Shown here: positions 46,132-58,373 of the stretch, piece after piece
Layout: each line of letters starts with the position of its first letter
How positions within the stretch are numbered: position 1 is the first letter of the stretch
DNA from: Deltaproteobacteria bacterium
GTDB taxonomy: Bacteria > Myxococcota_A > UBA796 > UBA2385
DNA length: 64,000 bases
Assembly (NCBI GenBank): GCA_018401435.1
Contig: JAGYJW010000001.1
Coordinates: forward strand, 124,001 to 188,000
Direction: 5' to 3'
Notes under the pieces: model-generated
The model's database searches: none
Told to the model about the DNA's origin: nothing
What the model saw: the letters and a program-made list of their open reading frames with translations, nothing else
Translations under genes and position numbers: made by a program

Positions 46132-47234
46132 GCCCCGTGGACGCGCTGTCCGCCCCCCTCGAACCCATCGCCCCGCCCGAGCCGCCCGAGCGGCCCGAGC
46201 GCCTGTGGTCGGGTGAAGAGACGCAGGTCATCGACACCGGGCGCCAGGCCCGGCTGCACAAGGAGCGCTGGCGGGTGCCCGGCGACGCGCCCCTGTCCCT
46301 GGTGCGCAAGCACCTGCCCGAAGGTCCGCTGCTGCCGCCGGTGCTGCTGGTGCACGGCTTCGCCCAGAACCGCTACTCCTGGCATAGCAGTCGACGGTCG
46401 ATGAGCGCCTGGCTGGCCGAGCGGGGCTTTGACGTTTGGAATCTGGAGCTGCGGGGCCATGGTCGCAGCCGCGAGCTGGCGGGCGCCAAAGACCCCACCG
46501 GGGCCGACGCCTTCGCCGACTATGTGGGCGATGTGCAGCGGGCCGCGGCCGCCTTGCCCGGGCCAGCCTTCTGGGTGGGCCACAGCCTGGGAGGCGCGGC
46601 CATCTACGGCGCGGCCACCCAGGTGGCGGATCCCAGCCGCCCCTTGGGGGTGGTGGGCATCGGCGCCCTCTACAGCTTCGCCCAGGCCAACCCCTTCTTG
46701 AAGATGTTGGGCACCCTCACCCACCTCGCCGGGCAGTCCAATGCGGGCGCCCAGCAGGCCGGCAAACTGCAGATACGGTCGCGCATCGCGGGCCAACTCA
46801 TCGGCCGTCTCTACGGAATCAGCGATGTCGCCGGCTATGCCTTCCCCATCTCGGGATGGTGGCCGGGCAGCATCGAGCCCGAGCTGCTGCAGGAGCGCCT
46901 GGAGCGCGGCTTCGATTGGACCAGCATCCGGGTCTGGCAGGAGATGAGCCGCTGGGCGGCCACGGGCAGCTTCGAATACGACGCCGCCTGGCAGCAGACC
47001 GATCTGCCCCTGCTGGTGATGCTGGGCGACCGCGACCACCTGATGCCGCCCAAGGACGGCCGGGTGGCCTATGACCGGTCGGGCAGCCAAGACAAGACCC
47101 TGCAGGTCTTTGACGACTGGCACCACCAGTCCCACTGGGGCCACCTCGACCTCATCCTGGGAACCCTGGCGCCGCGCCATGTCTGGCCGATGCTGGCCGA
47201 CTGGATGGAGCAGCGATCGCGGCCCGATCGCTGA
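46128..47234 (+). CDS. Alpha/beta hydrolase
   Basis: A 368-residue alpha/beta-hydrolase fold enzyme. The early strand and oxyanion region are VLLVHGFAQNRYSWH (His-Gly of the oxyanion hole). The nucleophile elbow is WVGHSLGGAAIYGA (Ser in GxSxG). A late Asp is in LLVMLGDRDHLMP, and the catalytic His is likely in HHQSHWGHLDLILG. A lid-like helical insert lies between. The substrate is unknown; the N-terminal Pro-rich tail (APLEPIAPPEPPERPER) is unusual and probably disordered. The gene is coupled to fbp by a four-base overlap. No signal peptide, so cytoplasmic or peripheral. Confidence 0.82.
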   Translation: MSPVDALSAPLEPIAPPEPPERPERLWSGEETQVIDTGRQARLHKERWRVPGDAPLSLVRKHLPEGPLLPPVLLVHGFAQNRYSWHSSRRSMSAWLAERGFDVWNLELRGHGRSRELAGAKDPTGADAFADYVGDVQRAAAALPGPAFWVGHSLGGAAIYGAATQVADPSRPLGVVGIGALYSFAQANPFLKMLGTLTHLAGQSNAGAQQAGKLQIRSRIAGQLIGRLYGISDVAGYAFPISGWWPGSIEPELLQERLERGFDWTSIRVWQEMSRWAATGSFEYDAAWQQTDLPLLVMLGDRDHLMPPKDGRVAYDRSGSQDKTLQVFDDWHHQSHWGHLDLILGTLAPRHVWPMLADWMEQRSRPDR

Positions 47235-47829
47235 GCGGGGCCCCGACGCGGGCTCAGGGCAGCGTTTCGCAATCCAGCGCGGGCCCGATTCACCTCCCTG
47301 TTGACGGCGGAAGACAGGACCTGCTCGACGAAGAGGGCCTGCTCCAGGACCCGCTTGCCCCCGCGGCCGGGGACCCGGCCTGGACGCCTTCGGTTCCGTC
47401 ACCTGCGAAGACCTCACACCCCACGACGGCGAGCGGCGGTGTCGGGCGGGCTGGACCATGCTGTTGATCAAGGACGATGCCCGCACCGGCCGCTGGGCGG
47501 GATGGGTGACACAAGGCCCTTGATCGGAACCCCGGCCGAGGGGCGAGGCCAGGCGCGAGGCGCCCTGGCGGCCCCTCCGGCCGCGCCGGAAGCCCCGGAG
47601 ATGCGCCTCTCCCCCGCCGCCGAAGTCCCAGATCCGTCCCTCGGCCACCGACGCGCACAGCCCTGCCCGTCCGGGGCTGGGAGAGGTCCGGTTCGGAGGG
47701 GCGGCGCGCTCAGGCTGGCCGGTCGCCTGCATCCGGTGGGGCCTGCGCCGACGGTCCGCTGGGGCGGGGTCCCGGAAGGTGCGCGGCGTCCGGGCCGTTA
47801 GACGCAGGCTACCCCCGGAGGCCCCCCGC
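47235..47829 (+). other. Non-coding or decayed stretch with a gene remnant
   Basis: About 595 bases without a convincing gene. On the plus strand around 47380-47523 a short reading frame gives a plausible Cys-containing C-terminus (FGSVTCEDLTPHDGERR then AGWTMLLIKDDARTG) ending at a TGA near 47523. It has no start or supported upstream part, so it may be the remnant of a small exported protein. The rest (47530-47815) shows only chance GC-rich reading frames. The last bases supply the ribosome-binding site of the next gene. Confidence 0.35.
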
Positions 47830-48650
47830 ATGCGCGCTCTTCACGGTTGCCATGCTCGCAGGCTGCTTCTCGTCGTCCGGACCACCCGGCCGCGGCCCCC
47901 GCGCCGGCTGCGGACCCCGCGCCCGCCCCTGACGAGCTGCGCGGCCAGAGCCACGTCGAGCAGCTCCTCTCCCGTCACCAGGTCTCGATGCTGGGCACGC
48001 TGGACCGGCGCACCACGCTGGCCTGGGGCGCGCTGCACGGAAGAGCTCACCCTGGACGACGGCCGCGTGGTGGCGCTGCGCCTGCCGCGCATGGGTGCTC
48101 GCCCCGAGCTGCTCACCGAGGCCGAGGCCGCCCTGCGCGCCTCCGCGGACGCCCTGGTGGGACAGCGCGTGGCCGCTGTGGGTGATCTGCACGAGCCCGT
48201 GGGCGGCGAGTTCTGGCTCAGCAGCGTGCCCGACCGCGAGGGCGGCACCATCCAAGACCCCATGGTCACTGGGGCGGTCACCGTCCGGCCCAGCCAGCTC
48301 ATGGCCGCGGCCGACGGGCCGAACTTCGGCGTCCCCGACGCCACGGAGGCCGACGCCCTATCGCAGGTCCTGCGGTCGGTGGACGTCCAGGCCCACGGCA
48401 CCCCGCGCGTGACCCAGAACGCCGAGGGCCACCCCAGCTTCCTGCTGGAGCTGCAGGACGAAACGCCGCTGGAGCTGCGGCTGGTGGACGAGGTGGCGAG
48501 GCCGCGCGCGCCCTGGACGGCGAGCCGGTGGTGGTCGACGGCCGGCTGGCGCTCTCGGACGACGGCGAGGTGCGCTTCACCCGCGACAGGCAGCCGGTCA
48601 CCGCGAGCCCACCTCGCGTTGGAGGCCAGGGCGGTGCCCCCGCGGGCTGA
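47830..48650 (+). pseudogene. Hypothetical lipoprotein, several frameshifts
   Basis: A roughly 270-residue protein broken by at least three indels. The ATG at 47830 has GGAGG upstream. After one indel near 47840 a lipoprotein leader (FTVAMLAGCFSSSG) appears, followed by an Ala/Pro-rich linker. The main domain reads DELRGQSHVEQLLSRHQVS to about 48040, then ELTLDDGRVVALRLPRMG from about 48045. It continues through MVTGAVTVRPSQLMAAADGPN to about 48500, then in another frame as ALDGEPVVVDGRLALSDDG to the TGA at 48648. I do not recognise the family. Decay is credible because it abuts mobile-element debris, but sequencing error is also possible, as elsewhere in this window. Confidence 0.5.
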
Positions 48651-48656
48651 GCTTCA

Positions 48657-48786
48657 CGCCGGCGGCCTCGCAAGAGGACGCCGGGGGGGAGCGCCCTTTG
48701 GGCGCGGTGCGGGGGCAGGGCCCCCGCCTGAATTGGGCTGGTTCAACGGTGCGCTATTTGCGCATTGTTGAACTAAACAGGTTCAC
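48657..48786. repeat. Dispersed repeat B, inverted copy of 29644-29772
   Basis: The core 48716-48774 is a perfect inverted match to 29657-29715. It contains two hairpins. One is GGGGGC-AGG-GCCCCC at 48711-48725. The other is GTTCAAC...GTTGAAC at 48741-48773, whose 14-base stem includes two wobble pairs. The first hairpin resembles the one at the right end of the IS91-like element (51435-51449). The repeat is separated from the transposase by a roughly 200-base leftover and is the likely trace of an earlier insertion. Confidence 0.65.
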
Positions 48787-48925
48787 GGGGACGGTCGATC
48801 ATCCGGCAGGAATCGAGCGACCTGCCCCGCGATGAGGGAGGGGCTGTCGCGGAAGGTGCCGAAGGTCCTTCGGAGCGCGTCATCGCGTTCGTCGGTGGTG
48901 TGGAAGAACCAGGAGCGGTTCGAAG
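48783..48925 (-). pseudogene. C-terminal fragment of an unrecognised protein
   Basis: On the minus strand a short frame ends at the TGA 48785-48783. It encodes SWFFHTTDERDDALRRTF followed by a helix (TFRDSPSLIAGQVARFLP). No start exists upstream in the region, which is broken by the IS91-like element at 48992. It looks like the 3' end of a gene cut by the insertion. The remaining part is not recognisable on the other side of the element. Confidence 0.35.
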
Positions 48926-49232
48926 CTCGGCCCCTCGGCAACCTCACGCCCCTCCACCGCGGCCGCGTGGCCGGGCTGCGAACCGCCGGTTGAACAATGC
49001 CGCGGGTACCCGCCGCCGGCCTATGGGGAAAGCGACGAGCCCCGGGTCGCTGTCAGGGTTGCGGCCGTCAGTCGTGCGAGGCTCAGGCGGCCACGGGAGG
49101 CGTCGATCGGCTCGGCGTCGGGGTCCTGCATGCGCCCCAGCTGACCTCCCGGTGCGCCTTGGCGGGGCGCGGGCGCACGTCGCCGGGGGTGTGCCTGGCG
49201 GGCCACCCGAGGAGTGACGAGGATCGTGACGC

Positions 49233-50447
49233 TCACGAGGTGTCCAAGGGGGTGGGCTGGACCCCGCGCGGCTGGGGCTGCACAGCGAATCGCAGCATGC
49301 GCCCGGTCTCGCAGCAGGGACAGCGCCGCAGGTCCACGCCAGTGAGGTCTTGCACGACGTCCTCCACCGCGACCGCCTCGGTGGCGCGGTCCGGCTCGGG
49401 AGCAGGGCGTGGCTGGCCAAGGGCGGCCGCCGCGGCGGGGAGGCGCTGGCGCACCGCGGTGCTGCTGTACAGGCCGAAGTGGCGGATCTCGGTGAAGCCG
49501 TCGGCGGACGCGCGCGTTGCGGATGAACCGTCGGGCGACGGTGAGGCGGGCGTCGCCCCGGGTGCGGAAGGTCGCGGCGTCGTCGGTGAGGGCGACCAGG
49601 CGGTGATCAGAGATGGCGACGCGATGGGTGTAGCGACCGAGGTAGGCGAAGACGGCCTTCGCGCCCGCGAACGGGGGCTTGCAGTAGACGACCCACTTCT
49701 TTCGGTGCAGCCCTCGGAGCATTCGCTTGAAGGCCCGCGGGTCGGCGATCTCGGCGCAGGCTCCGCCGAGGTCGAGCTCCCCGCGCTCATGGGCGCGGAG
49801 CAGTCCGCGACGGACGACGCCGCGGAAGAGCTTGCGCATGACGGCGACGGGGAAGAGGAAGCGCGGTGAAGAGGCGACCCAGCGCGAGCCGTCCATCGCG
49901 AGCCCACCGCCGGTGACGACGCAGTGGACGTGGGGGTGGAAGAGCATCTCGCGGGTCCAGGTGTGCAGGACCTCGGTGACGCCCAGCGTCGCGCCGAGGC
50001 GCTGGCGTCCCAGGGTGGAGAGGACCTCGTGTGCGGCCCGCATGATCAGGCCGTAGACGACCTTGCCGTTGCGCAGGGCGACCGGGCGCAACTCGGCGGG
50101 CAGGGTGAAGACGACGTGGAAATGGTGGGTGGGGAGCACGCGCTCCAGGCGCTTCTCTCGAGCCACTCGCGTTGGGCGAGGGCCTGGCAGCCGGGGCAGT
50201 GCCGGTTGCGGCAGGAGTTGTAGGCGGGGCGCTCGAAGCCGCAGGTGTCGCAGACCTCGAGGTGGCCGCCGAGCACAGCGGTGCGACAGGCGCGCAGGGC
50301 GCCGAGGACGCGGCCCTGGGCGGGGTGACGCGCGGCGGCGTAGGCCTCGCCGTGGCGACGGAAGACGTCCGCCACCTTCAGCGCGGGCCTGCGCGAGGCC
50401 ACGACCGCCCCCACCCCGCCGGGCGCGGGGTGGAGGTGCGCCGTCAC
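49233..50447 (-). pseudogene. IS91-family transposase (zinc-binding + Y2/HUH nuclease), frameshifted
   Basis: A roughly 404-residue rolling-circle transposase in three frames. It starts at a GTG at 50447. The zinc-binding domain is CDTCGFERPAYNSC followed by RNRHCPGC. Near 50160 the frame shifts. The second part has LPTHHFHVVFTLPAELRPVA, the metal-binding HUH-type motif HPHVHCVVTGGGL, WVVYCKPPFAGAKAVFAYLG, and the tyrosine region YLGRYTHRVAISDHRL. Near 49510 the frame shifts again to give the C-terminus EIRHFGLYSSTAV and CPCCETGRMLRF, ending at 49233. The domains are recognisable and the shifts are few, so decay is recent or artefactual. Confidence 0.75.
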
Positions 50448-50453
50448 CGCCGG

Positions 50454-51305
50454 CTACTCGTCGGACAGGTCGAGGTCCTCCAGGGGGCTCTTGACCTGCT
50501 GGATGTGCGTGGTGCGCACCCGCAGGTAGGTCAGCGTCGTCTTGAGTTGGCTGTGGCCGAGCAGGGCCTGGATGGTGAGGATGTCGACCCCCGCCTCCAG
50601 CAGGTGCGTCGCGAAGGCGTGGCGCAGGCTGTGGAAGGTGAACCAAGGCGGGACGCCGGCGCGCTGGCGGGCCTTCAGCAGCGGCGTGTGTACGCCACCG
50701 ATGGTGATGGGGCGGTCGCCCTTGGCGCCGGGGAACACCCACGGGCCCGCGGGGCGGCCGACCCGCCACCAGTCCCGCAGCGCGGCGAGCAGCCGGGGCG
50801 GCAGCACGGTGACGCGGTCCTTGTCGCCCTTGCCGCCGCGCACATGCAGCAGCCCGCGGGCACTGTCGATGTCCTCGACCCGGATGCGACAGGCCTCGGA
50901 GATGCGCAGCCCGGCCCCGTAGCCGAGCATCACGAGCGCGCGCAGCCGCGGGTCGTCGGCCGTCGCCGCCACGAGCGTGACCACCTGCTCAGCGCTCGGG
51001 ACCGGCGGAAGGTGCTTGGGGTGGCGCGGCCACGGCAGCCGCGCCACGACCTCGGGCCGGTCCAGGGTGACCTTGTAGAGAAAGCGGATGCCGCCCACGA
51101 ACTTGCGCATGCCGTTGGGAGAGATGCGCTTCTCGGTGACGAGCCAGGTGAGGAAGGCGCGGATGTCCTTCTCGCCCAGCTCGATGGGGGACTTGCGGTG
51201 GAAGGCCACGAAGGCCCGCGCGCTGCGCACGTAGGCCCGCTCGGTCCAGCGGCTGTAGTTGCGGAGGCGCAGGTCCTGCGCCATGCGATCGGCGATCTCG
51301 CCCAT
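50454..51305 (-). CDS. Tyrosine recombinase/integrase associated with IS91-like element
   Basis: A 283-residue tyrosine recombinase. The N-terminal SAM-like core-binding domain reads NYSRWTERAYVRSARAFVAF. The catalytic domain has the first Arg in GAGLRISEACRIRV, a Lys in GKGDKDRVTVLP, the HxxR box FHSLRHAFATHLL, then LLGHSQLKTTLTYLRV with the nucleophilic Tyr. The integron-integrase extra helix between patches II and III is absent, so it is not IntI. Such integrases accompany IS91-like transposases with zinc-binding domains in several phyla. The gene lies six bases before the transposase start in the same direction. It has no frameshift, unlike its partner. Confidence 0.88.
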   Translation of the reverse strand: MGEIADRMAQDLRLRNYSRWTERAYVRSARAFVAFHRKSPIELGEKDIRAFLTWLVTEKRISPNGMRKFVGGIRFLYKVTLDRPEVVARLPWPRHPKHLPPVPSAEQVVTLVAATADDPRLRALVMLGYGAGLRISEACRIRVEDIDSARGLLHVRGGKGDKDRVTVLPPRLLAALRDWWRVGRPAGPWVFPGAKGDRPITIGGVHTPLLKARQRAGVPPWFTFHSLRHAFATHLLEAGVDILTIQALLGHSQLKTTLTYLRVRTTHIQQVKSPLEDLDLSDE

Positions 51306-51489
51306 GACTGCTCCTGGGTGTCACCGGCCCCGTCCATCGGGACCGGGTCTTCCCAGGGTGGCTGCTCCAGCGCCGGCCGACGACACCGGGCGCAGCCCGC
51401 AGGGGTCTGGGGCCGCCGGCCCCAGCGGGGGTCTGGGGGCGGAGCCCCCGGGTGCCGCGTCAGCGGCTTTGTTCAACCACAATGCTGCC

Positions 51490-51863
51490 CCCACAGGGCG
51501 GGTAACCGAAGCCATCGACCCCACCCTGTCTCCTCTGGGGGCGGGCCAGGCGGAGCGGTTGCGGAGCAAGAAGCCGGCCAAGGCCGACGGCGTGGCCCGC
51601 CTCAAGGTGACCGAACTGGCCCGCCCAGATGGCCTGCGCGCTCCGGTGGCCCATCGAGGTCACCCTCCGCGACCTCAAGCAGCACCTGGGCTTCGCCGAC
51701 CCCCCCAAACCGGGAGCGGCCGGACTCGGGGACTTCGACTGGAGTCCGGTGCTCAGCGCTTGGCTGGGCAGTTTCCCCCTCGGGGACGCCTTCTGCGCCA
51801 TCGGCACCGCCGCCTGCGCCATGGGCAGCAACCAGGGGGTCGTCTGCCTGCACCGACCCGGGC

Positions 51864-51875
<12 letters not shown>
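51490..51875 (+). pseudogene. Internally deleted relic of an IS701-like DDE transposase
   Basis: Two short conserved pieces of the transposase seen full length at 55897-57445 occur here on the plus strand in different frames. The first is KADGVARLKVTELAR (about 51575-51620). The second is LRWPIEVTLRDLKQHLGFADPP (about 51640-51710) with a following degenerate tail. In a full-length copy these are roughly 150 residues apart, so the middle, including part of the catalytic core, is deleted. It immediately follows the right end of the IS91-like element and abuts the stop of the CotH gene. No inverted repeats were found. Confidence 0.55.
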
Positions 51876-55867
<3,992 letters not shown>

Positions 55868-55897
55868 TCCAGCTTTCGGTCAAAGAAGAGCGGCCGG

Positions 55898-55919
55898 CCC
55901 CATCAGACTCGTGTTTCGG
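55898..55919 (+). repeat. Left terminal inverted repeat of IS
   Basis: CCCCATCAGACTCGTGTTTC at 55898-55917 pairs with the right-end copy at 57425-57444 (CGAAACACGAGTCAGAGGGG), with one indel and one mismatch. Confidence 0.65.
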
Positions 55920-55929
55920 AGTCTTCGAC

Positions 55930-57324
55930 TCTCCATCACGCAGCGCATCGTGACGAGGATGCCGTGGGCGGGGGTGCTCTGTCTTCCGCAAGCGGTGACC
56001 CTCCGGATTTGTTGCCGAAGTGCACCAGCACGATTGGATCAACAATGCCGACGCAGCCGCTCGCGCCGTCGCGAGGACCTCCTGGAAAGAGGGGCTTCGG
56101 CGCTGGCGGTACCAGGGGCGCAGCGGGGCCCCAGTCGAAGGCGGACCCGTGGCCAAACGCTGTCGTACCAGAGGATGGTGATGGAGAAGGAGGCCCACCC
56201 AGGGCGTTGCGTCCTGACTGCGGCCCTCTTCCGGTTCGGGGGGTCGGCGAAGCCGGGGTGCTGCTTGAGGTCGCAGGTGACCTCGATGGGCCACCGGAGG
56301 CGTAGGCCTGCAGGATCTCCTCAGGGCTCATGGTGGCGTCTGGAGAAGTGACTCGACAGGCGCGATTTCGCCCGTCGTCACGCGGACAATGACCACCCGG
56401 AGCGGCAAGGCGTGGCAGACGCGGTACCATTGCGCGACGACCGTCTTGTACTCTACGATTGGTGCGGCCGTAGATGCGGACCGTCGCAGGCCTCCACGGG
56501 ATGCCCTCGTCCTGAGCCATCTGGGCGGGCGTGGGGAGGCGCGGCCCCGGAGACGAGGCGACCTCGGCCGTCGCAGGCGCCGGATCCGGCAGCGTCGTAA
56601 GGGCTGCGTCGTGCCGCATTGCACCGACCAGTACCGAGTTGCAGTAGGCGGTTCTGCCCGACTTCGGCGCAGCAGTAGGCGCTGTCGCCGAGCACCCTGA
56701 TCCGTCGCGCTCCGACCGGAGGCGACAGTTCGGATCAACTCGCGGGCCAGTTCGGTCTTCTTGAGGCGGGCCACGCCGTCGGCCTTGGCCGTCTTCTTGC
56801 TCCGGTACAGCCGGAAGGCACCAGGAGTGCCCACGGCGGTGGCTGAACAAGGCTGCACGACCACGCACAGGACCACCCAGACGTGGCGAAGCAGAACACC
56901 TTGGTGCCACGGACGAACGCACCGCGTCGATGTGGTTGCCGATGCCCCACCCCGCGGCCCTTTCTTCGGCGCCAACGTGTCGTCGAGAGAGACGACCACC
57001 AGCCGCCCTCCGCTCCACGAAGTGCGCCAGGATCTGCTGCAGCACGGATAGGTCCGGTTCATCGGCAGACCACCGCGCCGTCGAGAAGAAGCGGTGCCAC
57101 GCCACATGGTGCCGTCGCCAGCCTGGCCCAGAGCCACGATGGCGCCCGTGACCGTCCGCCGCCCCTGGGTCGGGAGCCAGCCCAGCCAGCTGCCGGCACT
57201 TCTCGAAGGACGGACGGGTAAAAGCTGGGCGGAACACCTCGATCAGGGCGATCAGACCGGCTACCGCAGATGCACAGCGCACGGGCGCCTCCGGGGTGGG
57301 TTGACTTTGCAATCCCCTCATCAC
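55930..57324 (-). pseudogene. DDE transposase of IS701-like family, multiple frameshifts
   Basis: The minus-strand reading starts at ATG 57324 and gives ALIEVFRPAFTRPSFEKCRQ, the N-terminal domain of DDE_5-type transposases. It then needs at least four shifts to recover the rest. Recoverable pieces are WHRFFSTARWSADEPDLSVL, a Walker-less catalytic region with VVSLDDTLAPKKG, LYRSKKTAKADGVARLKKTE, VLGDSAYC, then LPTPAQMAQDEGIPWR. The tail holds SPEEILQAYA, LRWPIEVTCDLKQHPGFADPP and TPWVGLL. Normally this protein is about 400-450 residues. Indels and a loss in the WPIEVT segment show that it is inactive. Confidence 0.7.
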
Positions 57325-57424
57325 GGATCCGCCCGTCGCTGTCTACCTTTTCCACTGGCTTGAGGGCGCCACCCTTCCGCCGGCTGACCGCAGCGCTCTC
57401 ATCCCAAGGCTTTGCTGGAGAGTG

Positions 57425-57444
57425 CGAAACACGAGTCAGAGGGG
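57425..57444 (-). repeat. Right terminal inverted repeat of IS
   Basis: Reverse complement reads CCCCTCTGACTCGTGTTTCG, matching the left repeat closely. It ends just before CGGCCG, which also occurs immediately left of the other repeat. Confidence 0.65.
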
Positions 57445-57488
57445 TCGGCCGCTGCTGCGTGGGGGGCAGGAGCCCCGCCCGGTCGCCC

Positions 57489-58364
57489 TCAGGCGCCGAG
57501 CAGCTGCTTCATGCGCTCGCCCATCTCGGCGGGGCTGCGCACCACCGAGATGCCGGCGGCTTCCATGGCCCGGTACTTGTCTTCGGCGCCGCCCTGGCCG
57601 CCGGAGATGATGGCGCCCGCGTGGCCCATGCGGCGTCCCGGGGGGGCCGTGGCACCCGCGATGAAGCCGACGATGGGCTTGTCCATGTGCTTGGCGGCCC
57701 AGGCGCAGGCCTCTTCTTCAGCCGAGCCGCCAATCTCGCCGATCATGATGACGGCGTCGGTGTCGGGGTCGTTCTGGAAGAGCTTGAGGGCGTCGATGTG
57801 GGTGGTGCCGATGACCGGGTCGCCGCCGATGCCGATGCAGGTGCTCTGTCCCAGACCCACGGCGGTGAGCTGGCCCACCGCCTCATAGGTGAGGGTGCCC
57901 GAGCGGCTGACCACGCCCACCCGGCCGGGCAGGTGGATGTGGCCGGGCATGATGCCGATCTTGGCCTGTCCGGGGGTGATGATGCCCGGGCAGTTGGGGC
58001 CGATCAGGCGGGCGCCCTTGGCCTGGACATAGCGCCAAGCCTTGACCATATCGTTGGCGGGGATGCCCTCGGTGATGGCCACGATCAGCTGGATGCCGGC
58101 GTCGGCGGCCTCCATGATGGCGTCGGCCGCAAAGGGCGGCGGCACGAAGATCATGGAGACGTCGGCGGCGGTGATGCGCACCGCCTCCTTCACCGTGTTG
58201 AAGATGGGGAGCGCATCCTCAAACCAGGTGCCGCCCTTGCCCGGGGTCACGCCGCCGACGAAGATCGGGCTGTAGGCGTGGCTCATGCGGGTGTGGAAGG
58301 CGCCGGCGCTGCCGGTGATGCCCTGAGTGATGACGCGGGAATTCTTGTCGACGAGAACAGCCAT
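57489..58364 (-). CDS. sucD: Succinyl-CoA ligase (ADP/GDP-forming) alpha subunit
   Basis: Forms succinate and ATP or GTP from succinyl-CoA with sucC. The 291-residue protein begins [20 protein letters not shown] with the CoA-binding Rossmann motif, then [21 protein letters not shown] and [20 protein letters not shown]. The phosphohistidine is in [12 protein letters not shown]. All known elements are present. It follows sucC by nine bases in the same direction and ends only about 45 bases from an IS. icd is convergent on the other side. Confidence 0.95.
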   Translation of the reverse strand: MAVLVDKNSRVITQGITGSAGAFHTRMSHAYSPIFVGGVTPGKGGTWFEDALPIFNTVKEAVRITAADVSMIFVPPPFAADAIMEAADAGIQLIVAITEGIPANDMVKAWRYVQAKGARLIGPNCPGIITPGQAKIGIMPGHIHLPGRVGVVSRSGTLTYEAVGQLTAVGLGQSTCIGIGGDPVIGTTHIDALKLFQNDPDTDAVIMIGEIGGSAEEEACAWAAKHMDKPIVGFIAGATAPPGRRMGHAGAIISGGQGGAEDKYRAMEAAGISVVRSPAEMGERMKQLLGA

Positions 58365-58373
58365 GTCGTCCTC

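Larger units (their letters stand above)
48992..51474 (-). mobile_element. IS91-like rolling-circle element with tyrosine recombinase
   Basis: The element holds a transposase (49233-50447) and an integrase (50454-51305) in that order from the left end, both on the minus strand. The left end shows GAAC at 48992-48995 next to AATGCC and the palindrome GCGGGTACCCGC (49002-49013), consistent with an ori end beside the tetranucleotide GTTC/GAAC. IS91-family elements are known to insert next to such a tetranucleotide. The right end carries the hairpin GGGGGC-GGA-GCCCCC at 51435-51449, followed after 21 bases by GTTCAAC at 51471. The family does not make target duplications, so boundaries are approximate. 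The transposase has frameshifts, so the copy is probably not autonomous. Confidence 0.6.
55897..57445 (-). mobile_element. IS701-like insertion sequence with terminal inverted repeats
   Basis: A roughly 1.55-kb element between icd and sucD. Its ends are imperfect inverted repeats: GCCCCATCAGACTCGTGTTT at the left (from 55897) and, read inward from the right end (57445), ACCCCTCTGACTCGTGTTTC. These share CTGACTCG/CAGACTCG-GTTTCG-type matches over about 20 bases. CGGCCG flanks both sides (55891-55896 and 57446-57451), a possible six-base target duplication, though it is palindromic and GC-rich. The transposase inside is broken, so the element is defective. Family call is by transposase resemblance. 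Confidence 0.7.

Noticed and set aside
47301..47801. A 166-codon plus-strand frame in the gap after the alpha/beta hydrolase gene
   Set aside because: It is dominated by Arg/Pro/Gly with no motif and lacks a ribosome-binding site. At most the short stretch near 47380-47523 in another frame may be a gene remnant.
48741..48774. GTTCAAC...GTTGAAC resembles the ends of an integron attC site (RYYYAAC / GTTRRRY)
   Set aside because: The spacing between the two boxes is only 19 bases, shorter than known attC sites. The nearby recombinase lacks the integron-integrase insertion. No cassette-like series of such sites occurs.
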